Part shown: one piece after another, positions 28,312 to 37,751 of the stretch
Position numbering within the stretch: the stretch's first letter is position 1
Layout of the letters: each line of letters opens with the position of its first letter
From: Pseudomonas fluorescens
GTDB lineage: Bacteria > Pseudomonadota > Gammaproteobacteria > Pseudomonadales > Pseudomonadaceae
Assembly: GCF_000802965.1 (NCBI RefSeq)
Contig: NZ_JSAK01000013.1
Location: 161,828-225,827, forward strand
Direction: 5' to 3'
DNA: 64,000 nt
Notes under the pieces: generated by a model
The model's input: only the letters and a program-made list of their open reading frames with translations
Database searches by the model: none
Told to the model about the DNA's origin: nothing
Position numbers and translations under genes: made by a program

Positions 28312-30876
28312 ATGCGTATAGACCGTTTAACCAGCAAGTTGCAGTTAGCCTTGTCCGACGCCCAATCCCTGGCCGTCGGTCTCGATCATCCGGCCATCGA
28401 GCCGGCGCATTTGATGCAAGCCCTGCTCGAACAACAGGGTGGTTCGATCAAGCCCCTGTTGATGCAGGTGGGCTTCGACATCAACAGCCTGCGTAAAGAG
28501 CTGACCAAAGAGCTCGATCAGCTGCCAAAAATCCAGAACCCGACCGGCGACGTGAACATGTCGCAGGATCTGGCACGTCTGCTCAATCAGGCCGACCGTT
28601 TGGCCCAGCAAAAGGGCGACCAATTCATTTCCAGTGAGCTGGTATTGCTCGCCGCCATGGATGAGAACAGCAAGCTCGGCAAGCTGTTGCTCGGCCAGGG
28701 CGTGAGCAAGAAAGCCCTGGAAAACGCGATCAACAACCTGCGCGGTGGCGAGGCGGTCAATGACCCCAACCACGAAGAGTCGCGCCAGGCCCTGGATAAA
28801 TACACCGTTGACCTGACCAAGCGCGCCGAAGACGGCAAGCTCGATCCGGTGATCGGCCGTGACGACGAGATTCGCCGGACCATTCAGGTGCTGCAACGCC
28901 GCACCAAGAACAACCCGGTCCTGATCGGTGAGCCTGGTGTGGGTAAAACCGCCATCGCCGAAGGCCTGGCCCAGCGCATCATCAATGGCGAAGTGCCGGA
29001 CGGCCTCAAGGGCAAGCGTCTGTTGTCCCTGGACATGGGGGCGTTGATTGCCGGTGCCAAGTATCGCGGTGAGTTCGAAGAGCGCCTGAAATCCCTGCTT
29101 AACGAACTGTCGAAGCAGGAAGGGCAGATCATTCTGTTCATCGACGAACTGCACACCATGGTCGGCGCCGGTAAAGGCGAAGGCTCGATGGATGCGGGCA
29201 ACATGCTCAAGCCAGCCTTGGCTCGCGGTGAGCTGCACTGCGTCGGCGCGACCACGCTCAACGAATACCGCCAATATATAGAGAAGGACGCCGCGCTCGA
29301 GCGACGCTTCCAGAAAGTGTTGGTGGACGAACCGAGCGAAGAAGACACCATCGCCATCCTGCGTGGCCTCAAAGAGCGTTATGAGGTTCACCACAAGGTA
29401 GCGATCACCGACGGTGCAATCATCGCGGCGGCCAAGCTCAGCCATCGCTACATCACTGACCGTCAGTTGCCGGACAAGGCCATCGACCTGATCGACGAAG
29501 CCGCCAGCCGCATCCGTATGGAGATCGATTCCAAGCCGGAAGTGCTGGACCGTCTGGAACGTCGCCTGATTCAGCTGAAGGTGGAATCCCAGGCGCTGAA
29601 GAAAGAAAGCGACGAAGCGGCGATCAAGCGTCTGGAAAAACTCCAGGAAGAAATCGTTCGTCTTGAGCGTGAGTATTCGGATCTGGAAGAAATCTGGAAC
29701 TCGGAAAAAGCCGAGGTACAAGGTTCTGCTCAGATTCAGCAGAAAATCGAACAGTCCCGTCAGGAACTGGAAACCGCACGCCGCAAAGGCGACCTGAACC
29801 GCATGGCCGAATTGCAGTACGGGGTAATCCCGGACCTGGAACGCAGCCTGCAAATGGTCGACCAGCACGGCAAAAGCGAAAACCAGTTGCTGCGCAGCAA
29901 AGTAACTGAAGAAGAGATCGCGGAAGTCGTGTCGAAGTGGACCGGCATTCCCGTGTCGAAAATGCTCGAAGGCGAGCGCGACAAACTGATGAAGATGGAA
30001 AGCCTGTTGCACCAACGTGTGATTGGCCAGGACGAAGCGGTGGTCGCAGTTTCCAACGCAGTGCGGCGCTCCCGTGCCGGATTGTCCGACCCGAATCGCC
30101 CGAGCGGCTCGTTCATGTTCCTCGGCCCGACCGGTGTTGGGAAAACCGAACTGTGCAAGGCGCTGGCCGAATTCCTCTTTGATACTGAAGAGGCAATGGT
30201 GCGCATCGACATGTCTGAGTTCATGGAGAAACATTCCGTGGCTCGCTTGATTGGCGCGCCACCGGGATACGTAGGCTATGAAGAGGGCGGTTACCTGACT
30301 GAGGCGGTGCGTCGCAAGCCTTACTCGGTGATCCTCCTGGACGAGGTCGAGAAGGCGCACCCGGATGTGTTCAACATCTTGCTGCAAGTGCTGGAAGATG
30401 GCCGTCTGACCGACAGTCATGGCCGTACGGTGGACTTCAAGAACACCGTGATCGTCATGACCTCCAACCTGGGCTCGGTGCAGATCCAGGAGCTGGTGGG
30501 TGATCGAGAAGCGCAGCGTGCAGCGGTAATGGACGCGATTTCCTCGCACTTCCGGCCGGAGTTCATCAACCGGGTCGACGAAGTGGTGATCTTCGAGCCA
30601 TTGGCGCGGGATCAGATCGCTGGCATTACCGAGATCCAGTTGGGTCGTCTGCGCAGTCGCCTGACCGAGCGCGAACTGACGCTGGAACTCAGCCCTGAGG
30701 CCATGGATAAGCTGATCGCAGTAGGTTACGACCCGGTGTACGGCGCACGGCCGCTGAAACGTGCGATCCAGCGCTGGATCGAAAACCCGTTGGCACAGCT
30801 GATTCTGTCGGGTCGTTTCATGCCCGGCGAGACCGCCAAGGGGGTTGTGGAGAACGACGAAATCGTCTTCGTCTGA
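28312..30876 (+). CDS. clpB: ATP-dependent disaggregase ClpB
   Basis: An 854-residue Hsp100 chaperone that pulls proteins out of aggregates with DnaK. N-terminal Clp-N repeats fill about residues 1-150. NBD1 has Walker A GEPGVGKT at 206-213. The middle coiled-coil region that marks ClpB follows at about 410-530 ([16 protein letters not shown]). NBD2 has GPTGVGKT at 605-612 and [12 protein letters not shown]. There is no IGF/L ClpP-binding loop evident, consistent with ClpB rather than ClpA. The start has a GGAAGGTGACCC ribosome site and a sigma-32 promoter upstream. Confidence 0.97.
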   Translation: MRIDRLTSKLQLALSDAQSLAVGLDHPAIEPAHLMQALLEQQGGSIKPLLMQVGFDINSLRKELTKELDQLPKIQNPTGDVNMSQDLARLLNQADRLAQQKGDQFISSELVLLAAMDENSKLGKLLLGQGVSKKALENAINNLRGGEAVNDPNHEESRQALDKYTVDLTKRAEDGKLDPVIGRDDEIRRTIQVLQRRTKNNPVLIGEPGVGKTAIAEGLAQRIINGEVPDGLKGKRLLSLDMGALIAGAKYRGEFEERLKSLLNELSKQEGQIILFIDELHTMVGAGKGEGSMDAGNMLKPALARGELHCVGATTLNEYRQYIEKDAALERRFQKVLVDEPSEEDTIAILRGLKERYEVHHKVAITDGAIIAAAKLSHRYITDRQLPDKAIDLIDEAASRIRMEIDSKPEVLDRLERRLIQLKVESQALKKESDEAAIKRLEKLQEEIVRLEREYSDLEEIWNSEKAEVQGSAQIQQKIEQSRQELETARRKGDLNRMAELQYGVIPDLERSLQMVDQHGKSENQLLRSKVTEEEIAEVVSKWTGIPVSKMLEGERDKLMKMESLLHQRVIGQDEAVVAVSNAVRRSRAGLSDPNRPSGSFMFLGPTGVGKTELCKALAEFLFDTEEAMVRIDMSEFMEKHSVARLIGAPPGYVGYEEGGYLTEAVRRKPYSVILLDEVEKAHPDVFNILLQVLEDGRLTDSHGRTVDFKNTVIVMTSNLGSVQIQELVGDREAQRAAVMDAISSHFRPEFINRVDEVVIFEPLARDQIAGITEIQLGRLRSRLTERELTLELSPEAMDKLIAVGYDPVYGARPLKRAIQRWIENPLAQLILSGRFMPGETAKGVVENDEIVFV

Positions 30877-30898
30877 TCCACGACGGCAGCAAAATGAA

Positions 30899-30929
30899 AG
30901 AGGCCTCGCATTGCGAGGCCTTTTTTTCG
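30899..30929 (+). terminator. Rho-independent terminator after clpB
   Basis: AGGCCTCGCA/TTGCGAGGCCT stem followed by seven Ts, 25 bases after the stop. Confidence 0.88.
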
Positions 30930-31060
30930 TTAGGCTGTTGAACTCAAAGGAAAAGGCTTGTAAAGTGCGCCCCGCAGTAAGTCACCCGCCAGGGTTTCCG
31001 CTCCCCAAGCAGGAATCCAAAATAAGTTGCAAATCATTAACTTGAAAGCAATTTAGGGGG

Positions 31061-31088
31061 TTGACAGAGGTTCTGAAGATTGTAGAAT
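31061..31088 (+). promoter_or_regulatory. sigma-70 promoter of the tRNA operon
   Basis: TTGACA (31061-31066), 16-base spacer, TAGAAT (31083-31088), then the GC-rich discriminator AGCGCGCC typical of stringently controlled stable-RNA promoters. The rest of the 300-base gap after clpB shows the clpB terminator and an unremarkable tRNA leader. Confidence 0.8.
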
Positions 31089-31176
31089 AGCGCGCCTCAG
31101 ACACACGAACGCAGCGATGCGAACGGGTCGAAGAGAACGCAGTAAAGCTTCAAAGTTGTAAATTGAAATATGTAGT

Positions 31177-31252
31177 TCCGTGATAGCTCAGTCGGTAGAG
31201 CAAATGACTGTTAATCATTGGGTCCCAGGTTCGAGTCCTGGTCACGGAGCCA
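31177..31252 (+). tRNA. tRNA-Asn (GTT)
   Basis: A 76-base cloverleaf with acceptor stem TCCGTGA/TCACGGA, D-loop AGCTCAGTCGGTAGAGC, anticodon GTT at 31210-31212, T-arm GGTTCGAGTCC and an encoded CCA end. Confidence 0.96.
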
Positions 31253-31261
31253 ATTTCAAAC

Positions 31262-31338
31262 CGGGGTATAGCGCAGTCCGGTAGCGCGCCTGCTTTGGGA
31301 GCAGGATGTCAGGAGTTCGAATCCCCTTACCCCGACCA
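31262..31338 (+). tRNA. tRNA-Pro (TGG), copy 1
   Basis: A 77-base tRNA with acceptor CGGGGTA/TACCCCG, anticodon loop TTTGGGA giving TGG at 31296-31298, T-arm AGTTCGAATCC and encoded CCA. It is identical to the copy at 31516. Confidence 0.96.
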
Positions 31339-31343
31339 TTTTT

Positions 31344-31419
31344 GGGTCGTTAGCTCAGTTGGTAGAGCAGTTGGCTTTTAACCAATTGGTCGTAGGTTCG
31401 AATCCCACACGACCCACCA
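31344..31419 (+). tRNA. tRNA-Lys (TTT)
   Basis: A 76-base tRNA with acceptor GGGTCGT/ACGACCC, anticodon TTT at 31377-31379 in loop CTTTTAA, T-arm GGTTCGAATCC and encoded CCA. Confidence 0.96.
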
Positions 31420-31483
31420 TTTTTGAAACCAGTTAACGCTGGGATCAGATCTTAAGATCAGAGGCCAAAAGCGCTGATCGAAG

Positions 31484-31513
31484 AAGGCGACTTGTAAAGG
31501 TCGCCTTTTTTTT
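31484..31513 (+). terminator. terminator inside the tRNA cluster
   Basis: AAGGCGAC and GTCGCCTT pair across eight bases, followed by eight Ts. It lies between tRNA-Lys and the second tRNA-Pro, ending only two bases before the latter. Confidence 0.75.
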
Positions 31514-31515
31514 AC

Positions 31516-31592
31516 CGGGGTATAGCGCAGTCCGGTAGCGCGCCTGCTTTGGGAGCAGGATGTCAGGAGTTCGAATCCCCTTACCCCGACCA
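31516..31592 (+). tRNA. tRNA-Pro (TGG), copy 2
   Basis: All 77 bases match the copy at 31262-31338. It lies just after a terminator-like hairpin and has its own terminator after it. Confidence 0.95.
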
Positions 31593-31595
31593 TAT

Positions 31596-31633
31596 TAAAA
31601 ATCCTCGTATCGAAAGATACGGGGATTTTTTTT
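31596..31633 (+). terminator. terminator of the tRNA cluster
   Basis: AAAAATCCTCGTATC-GAAA-GATACGGGGATTTTTTTT is a long stem with a GAAA tetraloop and a strong T run. Confidence 0.85.
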
Positions 31634-31685
31634 GCCTTTTTTTCTGGTGAGCACTGCGACCGCAATCGTTCCACCCCACGTACCC

Positions 31686-31773
31686 CTGTAGGAGCTGCCG
31701 AAGGCTGCGATCTTTTGATCTTGCCCTTCAAAAAGCAAAGTCAAAAGATCGCAGCCTTCGGCAGCTCCTACAT
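31686..31773. repeat. REP element pair, family C
   Basis: Arms TGTAGGAGCTGCCGAAGGCT and its inverse, with an inner segment TTTTGATCTTGC...CAAAAAGCAAAGTC nearly the same as in the element at 33642. It fills the gap between the tRNA cluster and the chemoreceptor gene. Confidence 0.88.
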
Positions 31774-31844
31774 GGGAATGCGTACCCCGTGATGCGCGTT
31801 AACGATAACGATAGCGCGTGATGACTGGGTGAACGCGAGGCACC

Positions 31845-31869
31845 CATCGCCAGCAAGCCGGCTCCTACG
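31845..31869. repeat. single REP arm, family A
   Basis: ATCGCCAGCAAGCCGGCTCC without a facing partner, about 143 bases before the chemoreceptor gene. Confidence 0.75.
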
Positions 31870-32011
31870 AGATTTGCGGTATCCGTGTCTTGCGGGATTG
31901 CATGAAGCCCCTTTTTTGTCCGTCGCTTTTCAAGTCGTCGTACAACCTGCCGATAACGAGCTGTCAGGGCATCGCCTTCCACAAAAGCCAACAAAAATAA
32001 AGGCACTCGTT

Positions 32012-33637
32012 ATGTTTCTTCGCCAGTTGAATATTGCCCCTCGTGCCGCACTGGGGTTTGCCTTGATCGCAGTGCTCGTAGCATTGCTCGGGATTTTTGC
32101 CCTGGGGCAAATGTCGAGTATTCGCGAGAGCGAGGTGGCGGTGGAGAAACAATGGTTGCCAAGTATTCGCGGCGGTGACGAGATCCGCGAGTTGATGCTG
32201 CGCATCCGCACCATTTCCTTGCGCATGGCTCTGGATCAGGACCCGAAGAATATTCCGGTCTATCGCAGCCAGATGGACACCCGCGATAAAGAGCTGAGCG
32301 AGAAGATTGCCGCTTACGACAAGCTGGTGGACACCGCCGAAGGTCAGGCCTTGTATGATCAATTCAAAACCACATTCGCTGCCTACCGCACCGGCATCGC
32401 CCAGTCGTTCACCCTGGCCGACCAAGGTCGCCGTGACGAATTGACCAAACTGCTGTTGGTCGACATGAAGACTGTAGTCGATGGTTCGGGCAAACAGCTC
32501 AACGACTTGGCCGATCTGTTCGCCAAGCAGGTCGCCGCGGAAAGTCAGAAGTCCGCGGCTCACTACGAAACATCGCGGACGATCGTCAGCCTGTTCATCG
32601 CGCTTGCCGCGTTGGCGACCGTTGGCCTGGCCATGCTGCTGACCCGCAGCATCGTCCGTCCTCTGATCGAAGCCGTAAGCGCCGCAGAACATGTAGCGCA
32701 GGGCGATCTGACCCGGCCGATCGAAACCCATGGCAGTGACGAAGTCAGCCGTTTGCTCAAGGCCTTGGCAACCATGCAGCAAAACCTGCGGGAAACCCTG
32801 CAGGGCATCAGTGGTTCGGCCACGCAATTGGCTACGGCGGCCGATGAGTTGAACGCTGTCACCCTCGATAGCACCCAAGGTCTGCAACAACAGAACAACG
32901 AGATTGAACAGGCCGCGACGGCAGTCAATGAAATGACCACTGCTGTGGAAGAGGTCGCACGCAACGCGGTGTCCACCTCCGACGCAACCCGCCAGTCCAG
33001 TGAATCGGCGCATCTGGGGCAAGAGCGGGTCAGCGAAACTGCCAGCGCTATCAGTTCGTTGGCCAATGAAGTGCAAAGCACCGGTGAGTTGGTTCGGTCC
33101 CTAGCCAATCAGTCCCAGGACATCGGCAAGGTGCTGGATGTGATTCGTGCGATTGCCGAGCAAACCAACCTGCTGGCGCTCAATGCGGCGATTGAGGCGG
33201 CGCGCGCGGGGGAGAGCGGTCGAGGTTTTGCGGTGGTGGCTGATGAAGTGCGTGCACTGGCCTATCGCACACAGCAATCAACTCAGGAAATCGAGCAAAT
33301 GGTGCAGGGCATGCGCAACGGCTCGAGTCTGGCCCTGGATGCCATGAACGCCAGTGCCTCCCGTGCCGCCAGCACATTGGTTCTGGCTGAGCGGGCAGGT
33401 GAGGCGCTGCAAACCATTACCGCGTCGGTGCACGAAATTCATGAGCGCAACCTGGTGATCGCCAGCGCGGCTGAGGAACAGGCGCAAGTGGCGCGGGAGG
33501 TTGATCGCAACCTGGTGAACATTCGTGATCTGTCGGTGCGTTCGGCTGCCGGGGCTGATCAAACCAGCGCGTCGAGCCATGAATTGTCGAAACTGGCGAA
33601 TGCCTTGCAGGGGATGGTGCGGCGTTTCCGCGTGTAA
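32012..33637 (+). CDS. methyl-accepting chemotaxis protein
   Basis: A 541-residue chemoreceptor in the inner membrane. TM1 lies at about residues 11-32 ([19 protein letters not shown]). The periplasmic part (about 35-190) looks helical and fits a four-helix-bundle sensor. TM2 is about 193-212, followed by a HAMP domain and the signalling hairpin with the invariant tip [32 protein letters not shown]. The ligand is unknown. There are no che genes nearby. No C-terminal CheR-binding pentapeptide is seen. The ATG at 32012 gives TM1 a normal position; the upstream reading runs through a REP arm. Confidence 0.93.
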   Translation: MFLRQLNIAPRAALGFALIAVLVALLGIFALGQMSSIRESEVAVEKQWLPSIRGGDEIRELMLRIRTISLRMALDQDPKNIPVYRSQMDTRDKELSEKIAAYDKLVDTAEGQALYDQFKTTFAAYRTGIAQSFTLADQGRRDELTKLLLVDMKTVVDGSGKQLNDLADLFAKQVAAESQKSAAHYETSRTIVSLFIALAALATVGLAMLLTRSIVRPLIEAVSAAEHVAQGDLTRPIETHGSDEVSRLLKALATMQQNLRETLQGISGSATQLATAADELNAVTLDSTQGLQQQNNEIEQAATAVNEMTTAVEEVARNAVSTSDATRQSSESAHLGQERVSETASAISSLANEVQSTGELVRSLANQSQDIGKVLDVIRAIAEQTNLLALNAAIEAARAGESGRGFAVVADEVRALAYRTQQSTQEIEQMVQGMRNGSSLALDAMNASASRAASTLVLAERAGEALQTITASVHEIHERNLVIASAAEEQAQVAREVDRNLVNIRDLSVRSAAGADQTSASSHELSKLANALQGMVRRFRV

Positions 33638-33641
33638 AAAA

Positions 33642-33727
33642 TGTAGGAGCTGCCGAAGTCTGCGATCTTTTGATCTTGCGTTCAAAAAGCAAAGTCAAAA
33701 GATCGCAGCCTGCGGCAGCTCCTACAG
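33642..33727. repeat. REP element pair, family C
   Basis: Arms TGTAGGAGCTGCCGAAGTCT and GCAGCCTGCGGCAGCTCCTA lie between the convergent chemoreceptor and ndh genes. One base differs in each arm from the commonest form. Confidence 0.87.
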
Positions 33728-33736
33728 GGAGCGGTA

Positions 33737-35035
33737 TTAGTGCAGTTTCAGGCGTGGCTCGGTCCCGCGGCCGATCTTGCTGCCCAGCATCAGCATCGCC
33801 GTGCGGAACGGTCCGTACAGCGCCATCTGGTGCATGCGGTACAGCGACACGTAAAACATCCGCGCCAACCAACCTTCTAGCATCACGCTGCCGGTGAGGT
33901 TGCCCATCAAGTTACCCACAGCCGAAAAACGTGACAGCGAGATCAGCGAGCCGTAGTCAGTGTATTTGTACTCCGGCAACGCCTTGCCTTCGATCCGCAG
34001 TTTCAGCGATTTGGCCAGCAACGATGCCTGTTGATGCGCGGCCTGGGCGCGCGGCGGTACGTTGCGGTCGGTGCCCGGTTGCGGGCAGGCCGCGCAGTCA
34101 CCGAAGGCGAAGATGTTCTTGTCGCGGGTGGTTTGCAGGGTTGGCAACACTTGCAGCTGATTGATGCGGTTGGTTTCCAGGCCATCGATGTCCTTGAGGA
34201 AACCCGGTGCGCGAATCCCGGCGGCCCAGACTTTCAGGCTGGCGTTAATCACTTTGCCATCCACGGTGATCAGGCTGTCTGCCGTGACTTCGCTGACCGC
34301 TGCATTGGTCATGACGTTGACCCCGAGTTTCTCCAGGGTTTTATGCACAGGTCCGCCGATCCGCTCCGGCAGGGCTGGCAGTACCCGAGGCCCGGCTTCG
34401 ATCAGGGTGATGTGCATGTTTTCCGGTTTGATCCGGTCCAGCCCGTAAGCCGCCAGTTCATGGGCGGCGTTGTGCAGTTCGGCAGCCAGTTCAACCCCGG
34501 TGGCACCGGCGCCGACGATCGCCACGCTGATTTGCTCGACCTTGTCCGTCTGCCCGGCATGGGCGCGCAGGTAGTGGTTGAGCAATTGCTGGTGGAAGCG
34601 TTCAGCCTGTTTGCGCGTATCGAGGAACAGGCAGTGTTGCGCCGCGCCTTGGGTACCGAAATCGTTGGTGGTGCTGCCGACGGAGATTACCAGCGAGTCG
34701 TAAGCCACTTCCCGCGCCGGCACCAATTCCAGGCCGGCTTCGTCATAAGTGGCAGCGAGCTGGATTTTCTTCTGCGTGCGATCGAGCCCGCTCATGCGCC
34801 CCAGTTGGAACTCGAAGTGGTTCCATTTGGCCTGGGCCACATAGTTGAGTTCGTCTTCGGAAGAGTTCAGGGAACCGGCCGCCACTTCATGCAACAACGG
34901 TTTCCAGATGTGGGTCAGGTTCGCGTCGACCAGCATCACACTGGCCGTGCCGCGCTTGCCCAGAGTCTTACCCAGACGGGTAGCCAACTCCAGACCGCCG
35001 GCGCCGCCGCCGACAATAACAATACGATGGGACAT
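33737..35035 (-). CDS. ndh: type II NADH dehydrogenase (NDH-2)
   Basis: A 432-residue single-subunit NADH:quinone oxidoreductase that does not pump protons. The FAD-binding motif IVIVGGGAGGLELATRLG is at the N terminus; the NAD-binding motif VAIVGAGATGVELAAEL is near residue 165; FAFGDCAACPQPG binds FAD. The C-terminal region ending in a basic amphipathic stretch (SLYRMHQMALYGPFRTAMLMLGSKIGRG) anchors it to the membrane. It matches PAO1 PA4538. ATG at 35035 gives MSHRIVIVGG. No strong ribosome site is seen. Confidence 0.94.
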   Translation of the reverse strand: MSHRIVIVGGGAGGLELATRLGKTLGKRGTASVMLVDANLTHIWKPLLHEVAAGSLNSSEDELNYVAQAKWNHFEFQLGRMSGLDRTQKKIQLAATYDEAGLELVPAREVAYDSLVISVGSTTNDFGTQGAAQHCLFLDTRKQAERFHQQLLNHYLRAHAGQTDKVEQISVAIVGAGATGVELAAELHNAAHELAAYGLDRIKPENMHITLIEAGPRVLPALPERIGGPVHKTLEKLGVNVMTNAAVSEVTADSLITVDGKVINASLKVWAAGIRAPGFLKDIDGLETNRINQLQVLPTLQTTRDKNIFAFGDCAACPQPGTDRNVPPRAQAAHQQASLLAKSLKLRIEGKALPEYKYTDYGSLISLSRFSAVGNLMGNLTGSVMLEGWLARMFYVSLYRMHQMALYGPFRTAMLMLGSKIGRGTEPRLKLH

Positions 35036-35095
35036 GGGGATAACTCGCAAGGCTAAAGGAAATCGGTGCAGTCAACCGAGCGAGCGCAAGGCAGC

Positions 35096-35269
35096 TCATA
35101 GCGTCAGATAACTGATAAGTCGGCTCAACAGGCCTAAACCAATGGTCACTGCCAATACCAGTACAAGGAGCATCCACGGCCGGAAAGGCCGGCGCTCGAC
35201 TTGGTGCTGGGACAGTTGCAGGTACTCTTCGACATGCTTCTGGTCGTCGGGGTTCAGGCGGCTGGTCAT
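35096..35269 (-). CDS. DUF3094 family small membrane protein
   Basis: A 57-residue protein found by reading the minus strand between ndh and the MOSC gene. It starts MTSRLNPDDQKHVEEYLQ, has RRPFRPW before a single hydrophobic helix (MLLVLVLAVTIGLGLL), and ends LISYLTL. This matches the DUF3094 family, which I recall at the same place in PAO1 (PA4537). An ACGAGG ribosome site precedes the ATG. The gap to the ndh start is 60 bases. Function unknown; it may be a small partner of a membrane complex, which is speculation. Confidence 0.82.
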   Translation of the reverse strand: MTSRLNPDDQKHVEEYLQLSQHQVERRPFRPWMLLVLVLAVTIGLGLLSRLISYLTL

Positions 35270-35320
35270 AAAGGCCTCGTCAGGTAGACGTTGCTGAATG
35301 TGTAGAAGCTACAGGCTGAT

Positions 35321-35821
35321 TTAACGAACGATGAACGGAGCATAGCCGGTGTCCGGAATGGGCTCGACGCTCACCGTGTCGTCCAGGCGAATGATGCCAC
35401 TTTGTAACACTCGGGCAGTGATTCCGCCATGTCCGCGTACGGCTTGAAAGGTGCCCGGGCCGAGGTTGTTTTGCAGGCGTGCGCAAGGCTGGCACCAGCC
35501 CGTTGTTTCGAAAATCGCCTGGCCGATCCGGAAACGCCGGCCCTTGAGACTGAACAGGTTGATCCCACTGATAACGAGATTGCGCCGCAGCGGGCGGCCC
35601 ATCAGCGAACTGATTACCGCCAGATGTTCCCACTGAATCAGCGTCACCTGCCGCGCATTGCGTACGCCCGGCCGGGCGCGGTCACCGGTCAAGCCAGCCT
35701 CCAGTCGCGCTTCCACTGCATCCAGTTCGATCATCGGCGCGTGACGCTCCGGGCGCACGCCGATCCAGCGTACGCGGCCGGTTTGCGGGACATCGGCAAT
35801 CAGCTCCTGCAATGGACTCAC
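35321..35821 (-). CDS. MOSC domain-containing protein
   Basis: A 166-residue stand-alone MOSC protein. The MOSC domain, related to the C terminus of molybdenum-cofactor sulfurase, usually carries a conserved cysteine: here it would be in GWCQPCARLQ. HAPM near the start and RRNLVISGINL are also family-like. YiiM-type members reduce N-hydroxylated compounds, but the substrate here is unknown. The start is GTG at 35821, which overlaps the stop of the DUF1780 gene (GTGA), so the two are coupled. Confidence 0.85.
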   Translation of the reverse strand: MSPLQELIADVPQTGRVRWIGVRPERHAPMIELDAVEARLEAGLTGDRARPGVRNARQVTLIQWEHLAVISSLMGRPLRRNLVISGINLFSLKGRRFRIGQAIFETTGWCQPCARLQNNLGPGTFQAVRGHGGITARVLQSGIIRLDDTVSVEPIPDTGYAPFIVR

Positions 35822-36444
35822 AGGCTGATCCCGACATCGAAGACGATGCTACGTCCCAGGTTGCTGCGCAGGAAATCCGGGGCGTCGGGATGGGCGAACA
35901 ACACGCGGGCGAAGGTCGGACCGACCAACGACAGAGAACGCCAGCCCTGGCGCAGGTATTCGGTGGGTGGTGGGAAATGGCTATTGAGGTCAAGCACTTC
36001 ACGCTTGAGACTGGCGAAGGCAATGATGTCCAGTTCGCCCAGATCCATGCCGCGTTCTTTGTAGTTGTGCGCTTTTTTGCGCAAGGTCGGTGCCAGTCGC
36101 AGCAAGAACTCGTTGGCCGGAATGCGTCGGGGCTTGGCCTCGCGCCGAACCAGTTGGCTCAGGGAGAACGCACTGCGCCGCCGTTGCAACTCGTCGCGCC
36201 ATTCGTCATTGAGGCGCCGGCCCTCGTCGAGGACGAAGAACACCTCGAAACTGGCATCGCGAAACAATACGTCCGGGGGCTCGCCGGCCGGGGCAAATTC
36301 GTCGGCGCGATAAGGAATGTTCAAGCCTTGCAGCAGGCGCTGGCAGACCCAACGCTCACGCTCCCATTTGCGGGCATTGGACAGGAACGCGTTGGCTTGC
36401 TCGGCCGCGATGGTCAGCAGGCGTAAATAATCTGAGTCATCCAT
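35818..36444 (-). CDS. DUF1780 domain protein
   Basis: A 208-residue soluble protein beginning MDDSDYLRLLTIAAEQANAFLSNARKWERER. It matches the pseudomonad family DUF1780 (PA4535 in my memory). Features include many charged residues, the stretch PPDVLFRDASFEVFFVLDEGRR which resembles a small nuclease-like core, and no membrane segment. Nuclease activity is not shown and I do not claim it. The ATG at 36444 is chosen because the region upstream shows no homologous start. It is followed by the MOSC gene with a 4-base overlap. Confidence 0.82.
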   Translation of the reverse strand: MDDSDYLRLLTIAAEQANAFLSNARKWERERWVCQRLLQGLNIPYRADEFAPAGEPPDVLFRDASFEVFFVLDEGRRLNDEWRDELQRRRSAFSLSQLVRREAKPRRIPANEFLLRLAPTLRKKAHNYKERGMDLGELDIIAFASLKREVLDLNSHFPPPTEYLRQGWRSLSLVGPTFARVLFAHPDAPDFLRSNLGRSIVFDVGISL

Positions 36445-36572
36445 AGGCCCAAGCTTAGCGTTCAAATGCGACAAGCAGAAAGCGTTAGACGGTAAAACAG
36501 CTTTACGGGTCGCTTGAAGGTGGCGGTGTAGACTGATGGCCACTACCTGTGCGATCGATCAAGGAGTCGAAT

Positions 36573-37040
36573 GTGAAATATTGGACGGTGTTGCTGCTTG
36601 GACTTCTGCCGCTGTGGGCCAATGCGCTTGAGGTGGGCGATCGGCTGGCCCCGTGGACGTTGCTCGATCAGTTCGATCAGGCGTTCACCCTCGATAGTCG
36701 CACTGAGACGCTGCTGGTGGCACGCAGCATGGATGGCGCGAAACTGGTCGATGCGGCGCTGCAAGGTCAGCCCAAAGGCTATCTGGAGGCTCGTCACGCA
36801 GTGTTTATCGCTGATATTCAGCGCATGCCACGGCTCGTCGCCAAGATGTTCGCGGTACCGGCCATGCGAGATTACAACTATCGGGTGATGCTGGATCGAG
36901 AAGGGCGCGTGGCACCGCGTTATCCCGGCCCTGTGGATAAAGTGCTGTGGTTACAACTCAAGGAAGGCCAGGTGGTGGCACAGCACGAGTACGCCACCGC
37001 CGCGCAATTGCATGAGGCATTGGAGATGTCTCGCCCATGA
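36573..37040 (+). CDS. exported thioredoxin-fold-like protein (PA4534-like)
   Basis: A 155-residue protein starting at a GTG (36573) that follows a good AAGGAG site. The first 18 or so residues form a signal peptide (KYWTVLLLGLLPLWANA before LEVGDR). The rest (GDRLAPWTLLDQFDQAFTL...YNYRVMLDREGRV) has the pattern of peroxiredoxin/YtfJ-like folds but has no cysteine in a CxxC motif, so redox catalysis is unlikely. It overlaps the next gene by 4 bases. Databases often label such proteins FAD/FMN dehydrogenase, which the sequence does not support. Confidence 0.75.
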   Translation: MKYWTVLLLGLLPLWANALEVGDRLAPWTLLDQFDQAFTLDSRTETLLVARSMDGAKLVDAALQGQPKGYLEARHAVFIADIQRMPRLVAKMFAVPAMRDYNYRVMLDREGRVAPRYPGPVDKVLWLQLKEGQVVAQHEYATAAQLHEALEMSRP

Positions 37041-37726
37041 TCGGCGCCGAACTGCTGTCACCGCAGAGCCTGACGGTCGGTTGGTTGATTTTCGGGCCAG
37101 TGGTGCTGTGGGCGATCTGGCGCGCGCCGTGGGTCGAGTTGTTCACCGACAGTCGCCGTCAGCATTTGCTGTTCGGCACGGTATTCGCGTTGTTCATGCT
37201 GTGGCTGGTGCGGCGGGATTTCGATACCGGCGTGTCCTATCACTTCATCGGCATGACGGCGGTGACGTTGTTGCTGGACTGGCCGCTGGCGATTGTCGGT
37301 GGACTGGTGGCACAAACCGGCCTGATGTTGTTGGGTCGTCAGGACCTGATGGCGATGGGAGTCAATGGCGCGCTATTGATCGTGCTGCCGGTATTGGTGA
37401 CCGAGTGCTGCGCGATCCTGGTGGAGCGTGCGCAGCCGCGTAATCCCTTTGTGTATATCTTCGTTTCCGGTTTTTTTGCAGCGGCGTTGTCGGCGTTGCT
37501 GTGCCTGTTGCTGGCGCTTTGGTTGCTTTGGTTCGACGGGATATTTGCCATGCCGTACTGGCTGGAAGATTTTGTCGGTTATCTATGGCTGCTGGTTTTT
37601 CCGGAGGCTTTTATCAACGGCATGGTGGTCAGTGCGTTGGTGGTGTTCTGCCCGGAATGGCTGGAAACCTTCAACCGCACGCGCTACCTGTCGGCGCCCT
37701 GGAAAGACGACGATCCCAAGTCTTGA
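37037..37726 (+). CDS. energy-coupling-factor-type permease (CbiM-like, PA4533-like)
   Basis: A 229-residue inner-membrane protein with about six or seven hydrophobic segments. It resembles the COG3235/CbiM-like permease family (SYHFIGMTAVTLLLDWPLAIVGG and FPEAFINGMVVSALVVF are typical). True CbiM proteins import cobalt or nickel with CbiQ and CbiO, and coordinate metal with an N-terminal Met-His; here the N terminus is MIGAELL and no ATPase genes are nearby. So transport is plausible and metal uptake is doubtful. It is coupled with the exported protein upstream. Confidence 0.78.
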   Translation: MIGAELLSPQSLTVGWLIFGPVVLWAIWRAPWVELFTDSRRQHLLFGTVFALFMLWLVRRDFDTGVSYHFIGMTAVTLLLDWPLAIVGGLVAQTGLMLLGRQDLMAMGVNGALLIVLPVLVTECCAILVERAQPRNPFVYIFVSGFFAAALSALLCLLLALWLLWFDGIFAMPYWLEDFVGYLWLLVFPEAFINGMVVSALVVFCPEWLETFNRTRYLSAPWKDDDPKS

Positions 37727-37751
37727 TTGAAATCGTCGACGTTCCCGTGAA

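Noticed and set aside
28345..30549. A 734-codon open frame antisense to clpB
   Set aside because: No domain or ribosome site; shadow of clpB.
31177..31592. tRNA cluster as an integration site for a genomic island
   Set aside because: No integrase and no direct repeat of a tRNA 3' end beyond the second full tRNA-Pro copy; flanks are core genes.
36549..36572. Earlier GTG start for the thioredoxin-like gene
   Set aside because: It would place charged residues before the signal peptide and include the AAGGAG ribosome site inside the coding region.
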